A stretch of DNA of 64,000 nt from Streptomyces longisporoflavus (GCF_014649775.1 NZ_BMTR01000003.1:496001-560000); one strand, 5' to 3'; positions 25,912 to 36,223 are shown, counted from the first letter of the stretch. Translations and numbers: made by a program. The notes: generated by a model from the sequence alone, not told the origin.

Positions 25912-28812
25912 ATGAGCGAGACGAATTCTGCTGCCGCCTCCGAGGTGGCCGCACCGCACCGCTACACGGCCGCCCTGGCCGCCGAGATCGAGGCACGCTG
26001 GCAGGACTTCTGGGACGCCGACGGCACGTACGAGGCGCCCAACCCGAGCGGCGACCTGGCGCCGCGGGACGACGCGCAGGCGGCGCTGGCCGCCAAGCCC
26101 AAGCAGTTCATCATGGACATGTTCCCCTACCCCTCCGGAGCGGGCCTGCACGTCGGCCACCCCCTGGGGTACATCGCCACGGACGTCTACGCGCGCTTCC
26201 AGCGCATGACGGGCCACAACGTCCTGCACACCCTGGGCTTCGACGCCTTCGGCCTGCCCGCCGAGCAGTACGCCGTCCAGACGGGCACGCACCCGCGGGT
26301 CTCCACCGAGGCCAACATGGAGAACATGCGGACGCAGCTGCGCGCCCTGGGCCTGGGCCACGACAAGCGCCGCACCTTCGCGACGATCGACCCGGACTAC
26401 TACAAGTGGACCCAGTGGATCTTCGTACAGATCTTCAACTCCTGGTACGACGCCGACGCCGCGAAGGCCCGCCCGATCGCCGACCTGGTCGCACAGTTCG
26501 ACAGCGGTGAGCGTGCCGTACCGGGCACCACGCGCGCGTGGAGCGAGCTGGACGCCGCGGAGCGCGCGGAGGTGCTGAGCGACTACCGCCTGGCGTACGC
26601 CTCCGACGCCCCCGTCAACTGGTGTCCCGGCCTGGGCACCGTCCTGGCGAACGAGGAGGTCACCGCCGACGGCCGGTCCGAGCGCGGCAACTTCCCCGTC
26701 TTCAAGGCCAAGCTGCGCCAGTGGAACATGCGCATCACCGCGTACGCCGACCGCCTGCTGGACGACCTGGACGGTCTCGACTGGCCCGAGGCCATCAAGC
26801 TGCAGCAGCGCAACTGGATCGGCCGCTCCGAAGGCGCGCGCGTCGACTTCCCGGCCGGCTCCGAGGGCGATGCGATCACCGTCTTCACCACCCGCCAGGA
26901 CACCCTGTTCGGCGCCACCTACATGGTCCTGGCGCCCGAGCACGAGCTGGTCGAGAAGCTGATCCCGGAGGCCTGGCCCGAGGGCACCCACGAGGTGTGG
27001 ACCGGCGGGCACGCCACCCCCGCCGAGGCGGTCGCCAAGTACCGCGCGTTCGCAGCGTCCAAGTCCGACGTGGAGCGCCAGGCCGACGCCAAGGAGAAGA
27101 CCGGCGTCTTCACCGGCGTCTACGCCACCAACCCGGTCAGCGGCGAGCAGGTCCCCGTCTTCATCGCCGACTACGTCCTGATGGGCTACGGCACCGGCGC
27201 GATCATGGCCGTCCCGGCCCACGACAGCCGCGACTTCGCCTTCGCGCGCGCCTTCAACCTGCCCATGCGCTGTGTGGTCGAGCCGTCCGACGACCGCGGC
27301 ACCGACACGTCTACGTGGGACGACGCCTTCTCCTCGTACGAGGCGAAGCTGATCAACTCCACGAACCCGGAGATCTCGCTGGACGGTCTGGACGTCGCCG
27401 GCGCCAAGGCGCGCATCACCGGCTGGCTGGCCACCCGCGGCATCGGCGAGGGCACCGTCAACTTCCGCCTGCGCGACTGGCTGTTCAGCCGCCAGCGCTA
27501 CTGGGGCGAGCCCTTCCCGATCGTCTACGACGAGGACGGCGTCGCCCACGCGCTGCCCGAGTCGATGCTGCCCCTGGAGCTGCCGGAGGTCGACGACTAC
27601 TCCCCGCGCACCTTCGACCCGGACGACGCGGAGACCTCTCCGGAGACGCCGCTGTCCCGCAACGAGGACTGGGTCAACGTCACCCTGGACCTGGGCGACG
27701 GGCCCAGGAAGTACCGCCGCGAGACCAACACGATGCCCAACTGGGCCGGTTCGTGCTGGTACGAACTGCGCTACGTGGACCCGCACAACGACCAGAAGCT
27801 GGTCGACCCGGCCATCGAGCAGTACTGGATGGGCCCGCGTGAGGGCCAGCCGACGGGCGGCGTCGACCTGTACGTGGGCGGCGCCGAGCACGCCGTGCTG
27901 CACCTGCTGTACGCCCGTTTCTGGTCGAAGATCCTGTTCGACCTGGGGCACATCTCGTCCAGCGAGCCGTTCCACAAGCTGTTCAACCAGGGCATGATCC
28001 AGGCCTACGTCTACCGTGACAGCCGCGGCTTCCCGGTGCAGGCCACCGAGGTCGAGGAGCGCGACGGCAAGTACTTCTTCCAGGGCGAGCCGGTCAAGCG
28101 CGAGCTGGGCAAGATGGGCAAGTCCCTGAAGAACGCGGTCACTCCGGACGAGATCTGCGAGGAGTACGGCGCCGACACCCTGCGCCTGTACGAGATGGCG
28201 ATGGGCCCGCTGGACGTCTCGCGGCCGTGGGACACGCGCGCGGTGGTCGGCCAGTACCGTCTGCTGCAGCGCCTGTGGCGACTGATCGTCGACGAGTCGA
28301 CCGGTGAGGTCACGGTCGCCGACGTCGCGGAGTCCGACATCGCCGAGGGCACGCTGCGCGCCCTGCACAAGGCGATCGACGGCGTGCGCCAGGACCTGGA
28401 CAACATGCGGTTCAACACCGGTATCGCCAAGATCACCGAGCTGAACAACTACCTGACCAAGGAGGGCGGCACGCTGCCGCGCTCGGTCGCCGAGCGCCTG
28501 GTGCTGCTGATCGCCCCGCTGGCCCCGCACGTCGGCGAGGAGCTGTGGCGCAAGCTGGGCCACACCGACTCGGTCGTCCACCAGGACTTCCCCGTGGCCG
28601 ACCCGGCGTACGTCGTGGACGAGGCCGTGACCTGCGTCGTGCAGATCAAGGGCAAGGTCAGGGCGCGTCTGGAGGTCTCCCCGTCGATTTCGGACGAGGA
28701 GCTGGAGAAGGTGGCCCTGGGTGACGAGAGGGTGGTGGCGGCGCTGGACGGCGCCGGGATCCGCAAGGTCATCGTGCGCGCGCCGAAGCTGGTGAACATC
28801 GTTCCGGCCTGA
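25912..28812 (+). CDS. leuS: Leucyl-tRNA synthetase
   Basis: A 966-residue class I synthetase. The HIGH-type motif is H80-V-G-H83 in [17 protein letters not shown]. The KMSKS-type loop is K734-M-G-K-S738. The inserted editing domain (about residues 270-500, with [19 protein letters not shown]) and the anticodon-binding C-terminus are complete. ATG 25912 follows TTTGAGGATC, a modest ribosome-binding site. Expression is probably controlled by the leader attenuator upstream. A long hairpin (28860-28898) ends the unit. Confidence 0.98.
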   Translation: MSETNSAAASEVAAPHRYTAALAAEIEARWQDFWDADGTYEAPNPSGDLAPRDDAQAALAAKPKQFIMDMFPYPSGAGLHVGHPLGYIATDVYARFQRMTGHNVLHTLGFDAFGLPAEQYAVQTGTHPRVSTEANMENMRTQLRALGLGHDKRRTFATIDPDYYKWTQWIFVQIFNSWYDADAAKARPIADLVAQFDSGERAVPGTTRAWSELDAAERAEVLSDYRLAYASDAPVNWCPGLGTVLANEEVTADGRSERGNFPVFKAKLRQWNMRITAYADRLLDDLDGLDWPEAIKLQQRNWIGRSEGARVDFPAGSEGDAITVFTTRQDTLFGATYMVLAPEHELVEKLIPEAWPEGTHEVWTGGHATPAEAVAKYRAFAASKSDVERQADAKEKTGVFTGVYATNPVSGEQVPVFIADYVLMGYGTGAIMAVPAHDSRDFAFARAFNLPMRCVVEPSDDRGTDTSTWDDAFSSYEAKLINSTNPEISLDGLDVAGAKARITGWLATRGIGEGTVNFRLRDWLFSRQRYWGEPFPIVYDEDGVAHALPESMLPLELPEVDDYSPRTFDPDDAETSPETPLSRNEDWVNVTLDLGDGPRKYRRETNTMPNWAGSCWYELRYVDPHNDQKLVDPAIEQYWMGPREGQPTGGVDLYVGGAEHAVLHLLYARFWSKILFDLGHISSSEPFHKLFNQGMIQAYVYRDSRGFPVQATEVEERDGKYFFQGEPVKRELGKMGKSLKNAVTPDEICEEYGADTLRLYEMAMGPLDVSRPWDTRAVVGQYRLLQRLWRLIVDESTGEVTVADVAESDIAEGTLRALHKAIDGVRQDLDNMRFNTGIAKITELNNYLTKEGGTLPRSVAERLVLLIAPLAPHVGEELWRKLGHTDSVVHQDFPVADPAYVVDEAVTCVVQIKGKVRARLEVSPSISDEELEKVALGDERVVAALDGAGIRKVIVRAPKLVNIVPA

Positions 28813-28859
28813 CGCCGGGCGCTGCACGCGTGCGAGGGGGCATGAGGGTAGTCCCCTAC

Positions 28860-28898
28860 GGGCAGGTTGGGGGTTCCGCTGGAACCCTCGGCCTGCCC
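28860..28898 (+). terminator. Terminator after leuS
   Basis: GGGCAGG/CCTGCCC (28860-28866, 28892-28898) surrounds a perfect inner stem GGGTTCC-GCT-GGAACCC, followed by TTTGCG. Confidence 0.8.
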
Positions 28899-28957
28899 TT
28901 TGCGTTTACCGTTGAAGAGTCGATGCGGAACTAGCCGCAGGACCCGGGAGGAGCGTC

Positions 28958-29728
28958 ATGGAGGCCGTGGGCGTGATCGTGGCGCTGCTTGTCGTGCTGT
29001 TTCTGGTTTTTGGTGTGTACATGACGGTGAAGGCGGTCGGTGCCGCCAAGCGGAGCGTGGACCGCACGATCTCGCAGGCCCGCCGGTCGGTGGAGGACAC
29101 GACCCTGCGCGCGAAGAGCTTCGCGCAGGTGGGCCCGGCCGCCGAACTGGCCCAGCTGCGACTCTCGTTGCGTACGTCGATGCGGGCCACGCAGGACGCT
29201 TTGCAGGCAGGCGCGGTCGAAGACACCTCGCTCAAGGAGTCCCTGGGACTCTTCGAGCGGCTCAGCGCGCACGGGCACGAGCTGGACGGAGAGCTCCGGC
29301 GTCTTGAGCGGGACCCCGACAGGACGGCCCTGGCCGAGCGGCTGCCCGCACTGCGTGAGCGCACGGCGCAGATCACGAAGTCGGCGGACTCGCTGCGGTG
29401 GGTGGTGCGGGACCGGGCCCACCGTTTCGCGGACGACGACCTGGACTCGCTGAGCTCCCAGATCGACCTGGAGACGGGCGCGCTGCGGCACTGGACCAAG
29501 GAGCCCGCGCCCGCGCAGACCCCCGCCGCGTGGCCCGAGCCCGAGCAGGCTCCGGACGCGGGCAAGGCGGAGCAGACCTGGCCCGAGCCGTCGGCGCCGT
29601 CGGAGCAGCAGGGGCGGCCGGAGCAGGCGAAGCCGTCCGCATCGGAGGAGCGGCCCGCCATCACGCCGCCCGCTGCGCGGCCCTCGTACCCCTGGGAGAA
29701 GCGCGCCAGGCCCGAGAGCACGACGTGA
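28958..29728 (+). CDS. Membrane-anchored coiled-coil protein
   Basis: A 256-residue protein from ATG 28958 behind GGGAGGAG. An N-terminal TM helix (VGVIVALLVVLFLVFGVYMTV) is followed by a long charged helical region (about 25-175, heptad-like, rich in Leu/Arg/Glu). The ~80-residue tail is rich in Pro, Glu and Ala. The layout suggests a cytosolic coiled coil tethered to the membrane. It is conserved-looking and of unknown function. Its TGA overlaps by 1 nt a possible 41-residue ORF that leads into degV. Confidence 0.85.
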   Translation: MEAVGVIVALLVVLFLVFGVYMTVKAVGAAKRSVDRTISQARRSVEDTTLRAKSFAQVGPAAELAQLRLSLRTSMRATQDALQAGAVEDTSLKESLGLFERLSAHGHELDGELRRLERDPDRTALAERLPALRERTAQITKSADSLRWVVRDRAHRFADDDLDSLSSQIDLETGALRHWTKEPAPAQTPAAWPEPEQAPDAGKAEQTWPEPSAPSEQQGRPEQAKPSASEERPAITPPAARPSYPWEKRARPESTT

Positions 29729-29853
29729 TGACGCGGGGGACCCGGCAGGCGATCCCGCAGGCGATCCGGCGGGCGGTCTGGCACGGCAGGGAGCGCGGCT
29801 GGCAGACTGGTCGGCACGAGACCGGGCTGCCGTCGGCCGCTCCCGGCAGGTAA
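29728..29853 (+). CDS. Possible 41-residue basic protein
   Basis: ATG 29728 overlaps the previous stop by 1 nt (TGATG) and runs to TAA 29853. About 36 of 41 sense codons end in G or C, as in real genes here. The product is Arg/Gly/Gln-rich with no recognisable domain. GC-rich spacers can mimic this pattern, so treat it as a candidate only. Confidence 0.25.
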   Translation: MTRGTRQAIPQAIRRAVWHGRERGWQTGRHETGLPSAAPGR

Positions 29854-29863
29854 TCTCCACCGC

Positions 29864-30709
29864 ATGTCCCGTCATGTCGCGATCGTCACGGATTCAACGG
29901 CCTATCTGCCGCAGCGGACGATGGAACGGCACGGCATCACAGCGGTACCCCTGACCGTGGTCCTCGGTGACCAGGCGCTCGAAGAGGGTACGGAGATCTC
30001 CGCCCGCTCCCTGGCCCTCGCGCTGCAGAAGCGGCGTTCCGTGACGACCTCTCGGCCGAGCCCGGAAGTCTTCGCGCAGACCTATCGCAGGGTCGCCGAG
30101 TCGGGCGCTTCGGCCATCGTCTCGCTGCATCTGTCCGCCGAGTTCTCGGGCACCTACGACGCGGCGGTCCTGGCGGCGAAGGACGCTCCGGTGCCGGTAC
30201 GGGTCGTGGACACCGGAATGGTCGCGATGGCACTGGGCTTCTGCGCTCTCTCCGCGGCGGAGGCGGCCGAGGCCGGTGGTTCCGCGGACGAGGCGGTGAC
30301 CGCGGCGGAGAAGCGGGCCGCGAACACGTCCGCGTACTTCTACGTCGACACGCTGGACTATCTCCGCCGGGGCGGCCGGATCGGCGCCGCACAGGCGCTG
30401 TTGGGCTCGGCGCTCGCGGTGAAGCCGCTGCTCGAGCTGGACGGCGGGCGCATCGAGATGCTGGAGAAGGTGCGGACCGCGTCCAAGGCGATCGCCCGCC
30501 TGGAGGAGATCGCGGTCGAGCGGGCCGGGTCGGACCGCGTCGACATCGCGGTGCATCATCTGTCCGCTCCCGAGCGGGCCTCGACCCTCGCGGACCGGCT
30601 CAGGGACCGGCTGCCCGACCTGGCGGAGCTGCACGTCAGCGAGGTCGGCGCGGTGATCGGGGCGCACACTGGGCCGGGGCTGCTGGGGGTTGTGGTTTCG
30701 CCTCGGTGA
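29864..30709 (+). CDS. DegV family fatty-acid-binding protein
   Basis: A 281-residue protein of the DegV family: VTDSTAYLP at the N-terminus, SRPSPEVF, LSAEFSGTYDAA, and the LRRGGRIGAAQALLGSALAVKPLL segment. Members bind a fatty acid and serve as FakB subunits of acyl-kinase systems in Firmicutes; no FakA-like kinase is nearby. TAATCT lies 7 nt before ATG 29864, consistent with a leaderless start. Confidence 0.92.
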   Translation: MSRHVAIVTDSTAYLPQRTMERHGITAVPLTVVLGDQALEEGTEISARSLALALQKRRSVTTSRPSPEVFAQTYRRVAESGASAIVSLHLSAEFSGTYDAAVLAAKDAPVPVRVVDTGMVAMALGFCALSAAEAAEAGGSADEAVTAAEKRAANTSAYFYVDTLDYLRRGGRIGAAQALLGSALAVKPLLELDGGRIEMLEKVRTASKAIARLEEIAVERAGSDRVDIAVHHLSAPERASTLADRLRDRLPDLAELHVSEVGAVIGAHTGPGLLGVVVSPR

Positions 30710-30860
30710 GGTGCGCCGGGCTTGCCTCGGTGAGGGGCGTGGGGCTCGTCTCGGGGTGAGGGGTGCCTTTCGGGTGATGGGGTTATCCACAACTGGTGGG
30801 TAATCCACGGTAATTGCCCAAGATCAACAACTTTCCGCCGTGGTGCCTAGCGTCGTCGGC

Positions 30861-31967
30861 ATGACACTTCGATCTCTTCCACGCACACCTGCCGCAACGA
30901 GCGGACCGGGGCGCGGTCCGGCGTCCGACGGTCGCTCCTCCGATGGCCGCGAGCGATATCAGCGCGCCCGCAGGCGGGCGGCCCGGCGCAGACACACTGC
31001 GGGGGAGGCGCGGGCTTCGGGCGAGGCGCGGGCGCTGGCGTTGCGGCAGCGGGCGGAGGCGCTCTTCGCCGAGCCTGTACGGGGGGACGGCGGAGGGGGG
31101 TTGAGCCCGGGGGCGGCGCTGGGTGCTGGGGGGTCGGATGCCTCGGATGTGGGAGGTCAACCGCAGCCGATGTTGTCGGCTCGAAGCTCCGTTCCGGCTC
31201 AGGAGCCCGTGTCGAACGCGGACGGGGGTGAGCAGGCGCCGCCGTCGCGGGGGCGGGTGGGGCTTGCTGTGCGGGAGCGGTTGCCGTTGTGGCTGCAGAC
31301 GCGTTGCGGACTCGAGAAGCGGAGCGTCGTCGCCCTCGTGGTGGTCATCGCCCTTGCCGGAGTCTTCGCCGTCCAGCATTTCTGGGCGGGGCGGACGCAG
31401 CCGGTGCGGGCGCCGGACGTGGTCGGTGCGGCGCCCGATCAGGGCGCGGAGCCGTCTGCGTCTCCCGGAGCCTCGCCTGTTCCAGGGGGCGGTGGTCAGG
31501 CGGTGGCCGGGGCGGGCGGCGAGGTCGTCGTGGACGTCAGCGGGAAAGTCCGTAGCCCGGGGATGCAGCGGCTGCCCGCGGGCTCCCGGGTCGCCGATGC
31601 GCTGAAGGCCGCGGGCGGGGTCCGTCCAGGTGTGGACACGGTCGGTCTCAACCGTGCTCGTCTGCTCGTCGACGGTGAACAGGTGGCGGTGGGCGCGCCG
31701 GCTGCGGATCCGGCTGCTCCGGCGGTGCCTGGCGGCGCGGGGTCGGCCGCCGGGTCGGCGGGGGCGAGTCCCGCCGCACAGGTCACCCTCAACACGGCCA
31801 CCATCGACCAGCTCGACGAACTGCCCGGCGTGGGACCCGTGCTGGCCCAGCACATCATCGACTACCGCACGGAACACGGCGGTTTCCGCTCGGTGGACGA
31901 ACTGCGCGAGGTCAATGGAATCGGCGACAAGCGCTATGCCGACCTGCAGAATCTTGTGCGGCCATGA
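30861..31967 (+). CDS. comEA: ComEA-like helix-hairpin-helix DNA-binding membrane protein
   Basis: A 368-residue protein from ATG 30861 (TAGCGT 7 nt upstream). A basic cytosolic N-terminus (RARRRAARRR) precedes one TM helix (about residues 155-175, VVALVVVIALAGVFAVQHFW). An SLBB domain (VVVDVSGKVRSPGMQRLPAG...) and two C-terminal helix-hairpin-helix motifs follow (LNTATIDQLDELPGVGPVLA, VDELREVNGIGDKRYADL). In competent bacteria ComEA captures DNA outside the membrane. It overlaps comEC by 4 nt (ATGA). Confidence 0.9.
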   Translation: MTLRSLPRTPAATSGPGRGPASDGRSSDGRERYQRARRRAARRRHTAGEARASGEARALALRQRAEALFAEPVRGDGGGGLSPGAALGAGGSDASDVGGQPQPMLSARSSVPAQEPVSNADGGEQAPPSRGRVGLAVRERLPLWLQTRCGLEKRSVVALVVVIALAGVFAVQHFWAGRTQPVRAPDVVGAAPDQGAEPSASPGASPVPGGGGQAVAGAGGEVVVDVSGKVRSPGMQRLPAGSRVADALKAAGGVRPGVDTVGLNRARLLVDGEQVAVGAPAADPAAPAVPGGAGSAAGSAGASPAAQVTLNTATIDQLDELPGVGPVLAQHIIDYRTEHGGFRSVDELREVNGIGDKRYADLQNLVRP

Positions 31968-34792
31968 GGTCGGGGCGGCGGAGGGCCGTGGGGACGGCCG
32001 GGGGTGCAACGCCGCCGGGTGCCGTCGCCGCTGACGGTTTGTCGGGGAATGGCGGTTCGTCGGGGGGTGACGGTTCGTCGGGACGCCCGCTCGGAGATTC
32101 CCAGCCCCGGCAGGAGGGCCCGCTGGACCTGCGTCTTGTTCCGCCCGCTCTGGCGGCTTGGGGAACGGCGGCGCTGGCCCTGGACGCCCCGCCCCGGTGG
32201 GTGATCGCCGCCGTGGTGGTCTGTGTGGTGGTGGCAGGCGCGCTGTTGGTGACGTGGACGGTGCGGGGGCGGTTGACGGGGGAGGGGGCGGGGAGCGGCC
32301 AGGGGCGTGCCCGACGAGATACCCGGCGGAGGGATGCGCCGGGGCCGGAGGGACTCCGGGGCGAGCGGCTCCTGGATGTGCGGCTCTCAGACGGGCGGCT
32401 TTCGGACGTGCGGCTCGCGGGCCGGCGGCCGTCCTGGAGGCGGGTTTCGGTGGCGGCCGCGCTGCTTTGTGCTGCGGCCGGAGGTGCCTCGGCTGCGCTG
32501 CACGGGGCCGACCTGCACAGGGGCCCGGTCCCTGAACTGGCCCGCGAGTACGCCCATGCGGAGGTCGAGGTGGAGGTGACTTCCGATCCCCGGCTCACGC
32601 GTCCCCGCGTCACGGGGGCCCATGCGGTGCCGCCCTCCGTCATGCTGGACGCGGAGATCGTCCGCGTTACGTCGGCCGAGGGCAAGACCGCGGTGACCCG
32701 CACGCCGGCGCTGCTCTTTGCGGAGGACGGAGACGGGGGTTCGGGCGACGCCCCCGCCCACAGGGGCCCCGCCCGTGAGGACACCGCCGACCCCTGGCCC
32801 AGGGAGCGCTGGCTCGGGCTCCTCCCCTCGACCAGGCTCCGGCTCCGGGCGGACCTCGCGCCTCCCCTGCCGCAGAGTGACCGCATCGCGGCGGTTGTCC
32901 GGGTGGCCGGAGGGCAGGCGCCGCGGGTGATCGAGGCGCCGTCAGGGCCGCAGCGCCTGGCGGGGCGATTGCGCAGCGGGTTGCGGGAGGCCACGAACGG
33001 GTTGCCGCCCGATGCCCGCGCGCTGTTGCCCGGTCTCGTGGTCGGGGACACCTCCCGCGTACCGCCCGATCTCGAGGAGGCCTTCAGGGCGACCGATCTG
33101 ACCCACCTGCTCGCCGTCAGCGGGGCCAATCTCACGATCGTCCTCGCCCTGCTCATCGGCCCGCCCGGCCTTGCGCAACGTGCCGAGCGGCGGGGTATCG
33201 CACCCCGGCTCGGGATCTCGCTCCGGGCGACCGCGCTGATGGGCGGGGTGCTCACCCTCGGCTTCGTCATCGTCTGCCGTCCGGACCCGAGCGTGCTCCG
33301 TGCTGCGGCCTGCGGTCTCGTCGCGCTGCTCGCTCTCGGAACGGGGCGACGCCGGTCGCTGATCCCGGCCCTGGCCACGGCCGTACTGCTGCTGGTCCTG
33401 TACGACCCGTGGCTGGCCCGCAGCCCCGGCTTTCTGCTCTCCGTACTCGCCACCGGCGCCCTGCTCACCCTCGCTCCGGGGTGGAGCGCCGCCCTGCGAC
33501 GGCGCGGGGTTCCGCCGCGCCTGGCCGAGGCGTTGGCCGCGGCGGGTGCGGCGCAGGCGGTGTGCGCGCCAGTCGTGGCCGTCCTCGCGGCGCGGGTGAG
33601 CCTGGTGGCGGTGCCCTGCAACCTCCTCGCGCAGGTCGCCGTCGCGCCCGCCACGGTCCTCGGCTTCGCCACGCTTGCCATCGCTCCGTTCGCGATGCCG
33701 GTGGCCAAGGTCTTCGCCTGGTGCGCGGGTTGGCCGGTCGCTTGGATCGCGGACATCGCCCGTACGGGGGCGGCTCTGCCGGGGAGCGGAGTCGACTGGC
33801 CCGGCGGATGGCACGGCGGTCTGCTGCTCGCCCTCGCCACGGTCGGCGTGGTCCTTGTCGGCCGCAGGCTCCTGCGGCACCCCTGGCTCAGTGCGGCCTG
33901 CGCCCTGCTGCTCCTCCTCGCCATCGTGCAGCCTGCGCCCCTTACCAGGGTGATCGCGGGGTGGCCGCCGCCGGGGTGGCGGTTCGCGATGTGTGACGTC
34001 GGCCAGGGAGACGCCACCGTGCTCGCCGCCGGTGACGGGGCGGGGGTGGTCGTCGACGCGGGCCCTGACCCGGTGCTCGTGGACCGCTGCCTGAGTTCGC
34101 TCGGGGTGACGCGCGTGCCGCTCGTCGTGCTGACCCACTTCCACGCGGACCATGTGGCGGGCCTGCCGGGGGTGCTGCGAGGGCGTTCGGTCGGGGCTAT
34201 CCAGACGACGGGGTATCAAGAGCCGCCCGAACAGGTGCGGTTCGTACGTGAGCAGGCTGCCGTCCATCGCATTCCGGTGAGCCGTGCCGTGGCGGGGGAG
34301 CGGCGCCGCACGGGCGGGGGCGTTCTCGACTGGCAGGTGCTGTGGCCCGGGGCGGAGGGGCCGGGCGCGGTGTCGGCTCCCGAGGGGCCGAACGACGCCA
34401 GCGTCACCCTGCTCGTCCGCGCCCGGGGAGTGACCCTGCTCCTGCTCGGCGATCTGGAACCGCCGGCCCAGCGAGCCCTGTCGCGCACACCGGCAGTGGC
34501 GGCGTTGCCGCCCGTGGACGTGCTCAAGGTCGCCCATCACGGCTCGGCCTATCAGGACCCCGGCCTCCTGCGGCGGACCGCGCCACGCCTCGCCCTCATC
34601 TCCTGCGGCAGGGGTAACTCGTACGGGCATCCGGCGCCCCGTACGGTCGCGGCGTTGCGGGCCGGGGGAGCGGAGGTGCTGCGGACGGATACGAGCGGTG
34701 CGATCGCGGTGATCGGGCCGCCCGGCGGTTCGGCGGCCGGGTCGGCGGACGGAAAGGCTCCGACCCTGCGGGTGGCGACACGACCGCCCTAG
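31964..34792 (+). CDS. comEC: ComEC/Rec2 family DNA-uptake channel protein
   Basis: A 942-residue membrane protein with the standard order: N-terminal membrane and OB-like region, the competence membrane domain (FRATDLTHLLAVSGANLTIVLALLIG, about residues 365-390), and a C-terminal metallo-beta-lactamase-like domain (CDVGQGDATVL, THFHADHVAGLPG near residue 725, KVAHHGSAYQDP). It forms the inner-membrane channel for single-stranded DNA. It is coupled to comEA by ATGA. No pilus genes are in the window, so natural transformation cannot be inferred. Confidence 0.93.
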   Translation: MRSGRRRAVGTAGGATPPGAVAADGLSGNGGSSGGDGSSGRPLGDSQPRQEGPLDLRLVPPALAAWGTAALALDAPPRWVIAAVVVCVVVAGALLVTWTVRGRLTGEGAGSGQGRARRDTRRRDAPGPEGLRGERLLDVRLSDGRLSDVRLAGRRPSWRRVSVAAALLCAAAGGASAALHGADLHRGPVPELAREYAHAEVEVEVTSDPRLTRPRVTGAHAVPPSVMLDAEIVRVTSAEGKTAVTRTPALLFAEDGDGGSGDAPAHRGPAREDTADPWPRERWLGLLPSTRLRLRADLAPPLPQSDRIAAVVRVAGGQAPRVIEAPSGPQRLAGRLRSGLREATNGLPPDARALLPGLVVGDTSRVPPDLEEAFRATDLTHLLAVSGANLTIVLALLIGPPGLAQRAERRGIAPRLGISLRATALMGGVLTLGFVIVCRPDPSVLRAAACGLVALLALGTGRRRSLIPALATAVLLLVLYDPWLARSPGFLLSVLATGALLTLAPGWSAALRRRGVPPRLAEALAAAGAAQAVCAPVVAVLAARVSLVAVPCNLLAQVAVAPATVLGFATLAIAPFAMPVAKVFAWCAGWPVAWIADIARTGAALPGSGVDWPGGWHGGLLLALATVGVVLVGRRLLRHPWLSAACALLLLLAIVQPAPLTRVIAGWPPPGWRFAMCDVGQGDATVLAAGDGAGVVVDAGPDPVLVDRCLSSLGVTRVPLVVLTHFHADHVAGLPGVLRGRSVGAIQTTGYQEPPEQVRFVREQAAVHRIPVSRAVAGERRRTGGGVLDWQVLWPGAEGPGAVSAPEGPNDASVTLLVRARGVTLLLLGDLEPPAQRALSRTPAVAALPPVDVLKVAHHGSAYQDPGLLRRTAPRLALISCGRGNSYGHPAPRTVAALRAGGAEVLRTDTSGAIAVIGPPGGSAAGSADGKAPTLRVATRPP

Positions 34793-34831
34793 GGGACGGT
34801 GAGCGGCGAGCGGCGAAGTGGCGAGCGCCGT

Positions 34832-35087
34832 ATGAACCCACGAGCCGACGAGCCCATGAGCTCACGACCCCATGAGCCCACGAGCCCACGAGCGCATGAG
34901 CCCACGAGCCCACGAGCTGACGAGCCCACGAGCCCACGAGCCGACGAGCCCACGAACCTATGAGTCCACGAGCGCACGACCCCATGAGCCGACGAGCGCA
35001 CGACCCCATGAGCGCACGAGCGCACGACCCCATGAGCGCACGAGCCGACGAACTCACCAGTCCATGAGCCCACAATCCGATGATCTG
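34832..35087. repeat. 256-bp tandem array of an 8-bp repeat
   Basis: Thirty-two consecutive octamers in perfect 8-bp register, consensus A(C/T)GAGC(C/G)C, fill most of the 434-bp gap between comEC and the YceI gene. Units vary by one or two bases and decay at the right end (ACAATCCG, ATGATCTG). The first is ATGAACCC at 34832. The array is open in several frames because 8 is not a multiple of 3, so ORFs across it are artefacts. The remaining gap, 35088-35226, holds only the ribosome-binding site of the next gene. Confidence 0.95.
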
Positions 35088-35226
35088 CCAAAACACCCTT
35101 CGCGGGCATCAATTCGGTTACTCGCGACACTTCAAGCGCTAGCGCTGTATTCCAGCGAAGTGGGTTCGTGTTGCATCGAATGCCGCAACGGTGATCGAAT
35201 GCACCTTCGGGACAGGAGTTGTCAAG

Positions 35227-36186
35227 GTGCGCGGGGGTGTGTCGCATATGTTCGGCCGCTGGCTGAGAGACCGTACGGGCCGTGGCGGTCGGGCGAACCG
35301 AGCCGCTGGAGCGGGGCCGGCTGCCCGGCCGGTCCGGGCGGGCAGGACCGGAGGGCCCTTGTCCGCCGTGGCAGTTCCGCCTCGCGCGGGCGTGCTCAGT
35401 TGCCGGGTGCTCGACCCGGTCAACGAGCCGGTGCGGCACGCGGAGTTTTCGATCAGTGATGCCATGGGGCGCAAGGTCATCGGCGGGGGACTTGATCCGT
35501 TCGGCTCGTTCGTCGCGACCGTTCCGGCCGGGGACTACCGCTTGGCGGTCTCGGCGGAAGGGTTCACTCCGTACCGGGCGAACGCCACCGTCGGGGAGAG
35601 CGCGCACGCCTCGCTCGGCGACGTCATGCTCCAGATAGCGCCTGCCCTGCCGTTGCCCGAGTCCGGTGACTGGGAGATCGATCCGCTGCACTCGTCCGTC
35701 GCCTTCACCGCGCGGCACATCGGGCTTGCCCGTATTCACGGACGGTTCAACAGCTTCGCGGGCGCGGTACGGCTCGGGGAGCGCATGGAGGACTCCGCGA
35801 TGCACGTCGTCATCGACGCCGCTTCCATCGATACCGCGGTGAAGATGCGCGACGACCACCTGCGGTCCGGCGACTTCCTCGACGTCGAGCGCTTCCCGAC
35901 GATGGAGTTCTACAGCGACCGCTTTGTGCACAAGGGCGGCAGCCGCTGGGCGATCACGGGCGGCCTGACGCTGCACGGTGTGACGCGCACGGTCACGCTC
36001 GAGACGGAGTATCTCGGGGTGGGCCAGGGTCTTGAGGGCGAGACCCGTGTCGCCTGTCGTGCCTCCACCGAGTTGCACCGCGACGACTTCACGATCAACT
36101 GGCAGACGATGCTCGCCCGCGGTATCGCGGCGGTCGGGCCCAGCATCTCCATCGACCTCGACATACAGGTCCTGCCCAAGGGCTGA
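35227..36186 (+). CDS. YceI-domain protein with N-terminal carboxypeptidase-regulatory-like domain
   Basis: A 319-residue protein from GTG 35227 with AGGAG 8 nt upstream. After a basic N-terminus, residues ~55-140 look like a carboxypeptidase-D regulatory beta-sandwich (SCRVLDPVNEPVRHAEFSISD, FVATVPAGDYRLAVSAEGF). The YceI lipocalin-like domain fills the rest (WEIDPLHSSVAFTARH, DHLRSGDFLDVERFPTMEF, LTLHGVTRTVTLE). YceI proteins bind polyisoprenoids. No clear signal peptide is visible, so this one may be cytoplasmic. Confidence 0.9.
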   Translation: MRGGVSHMFGRWLRDRTGRGGRANRAAGAGPAARPVRAGRTGGPLSAVAVPPRAGVLSCRVLDPVNEPVRHAEFSISDAMGRKVIGGGLDPFGSFVATVPAGDYRLAVSAEGFTPYRANATVGESAHASLGDVMLQIAPALPLPESGDWEIDPLHSSVAFTARHIGLARIHGRFNSFAGAVRLGERMEDSAMHVVIDAASIDTAVKMRDDHLRSGDFLDVERFPTMEFYSDRFVHKGGSRWAITGGLTLHGVTRTVTLETEYLGVGQGLEGETRVACRASTELHRDDFTINWQTMLARGIAAVGPSISIDLDIQVLPKG

Positions 36187-36223
36187 CGCCGCGCCTCGGC
36201 GCGGGCAGGCGGGCGGTGCCCCG

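Noticed and set aside
25870..28827. 985-codon minus-strand open frame
   Set aside because: Antisense to leuS, a certain gene; Arg/Val/Gly/Leu-rich product typical of a shadow.
30861..34792. Functional natural competence system
   Set aside because: comEA and comEC alone are widespread in actinobacteria not known to be transformable; no pilus or DNA-processing genes are in the window.
34832..35087. CRISPR-like array
   Set aside because: Repeat unit is 8 bp with no spacers and no cas genes nearby.
34596..35096. Minus-strand open frame encoding SWAHGLVGS-type repeats
   Set aside because: Produced by the 8-bp tandem array, which is open in several frames; no start signal or conserved domain.
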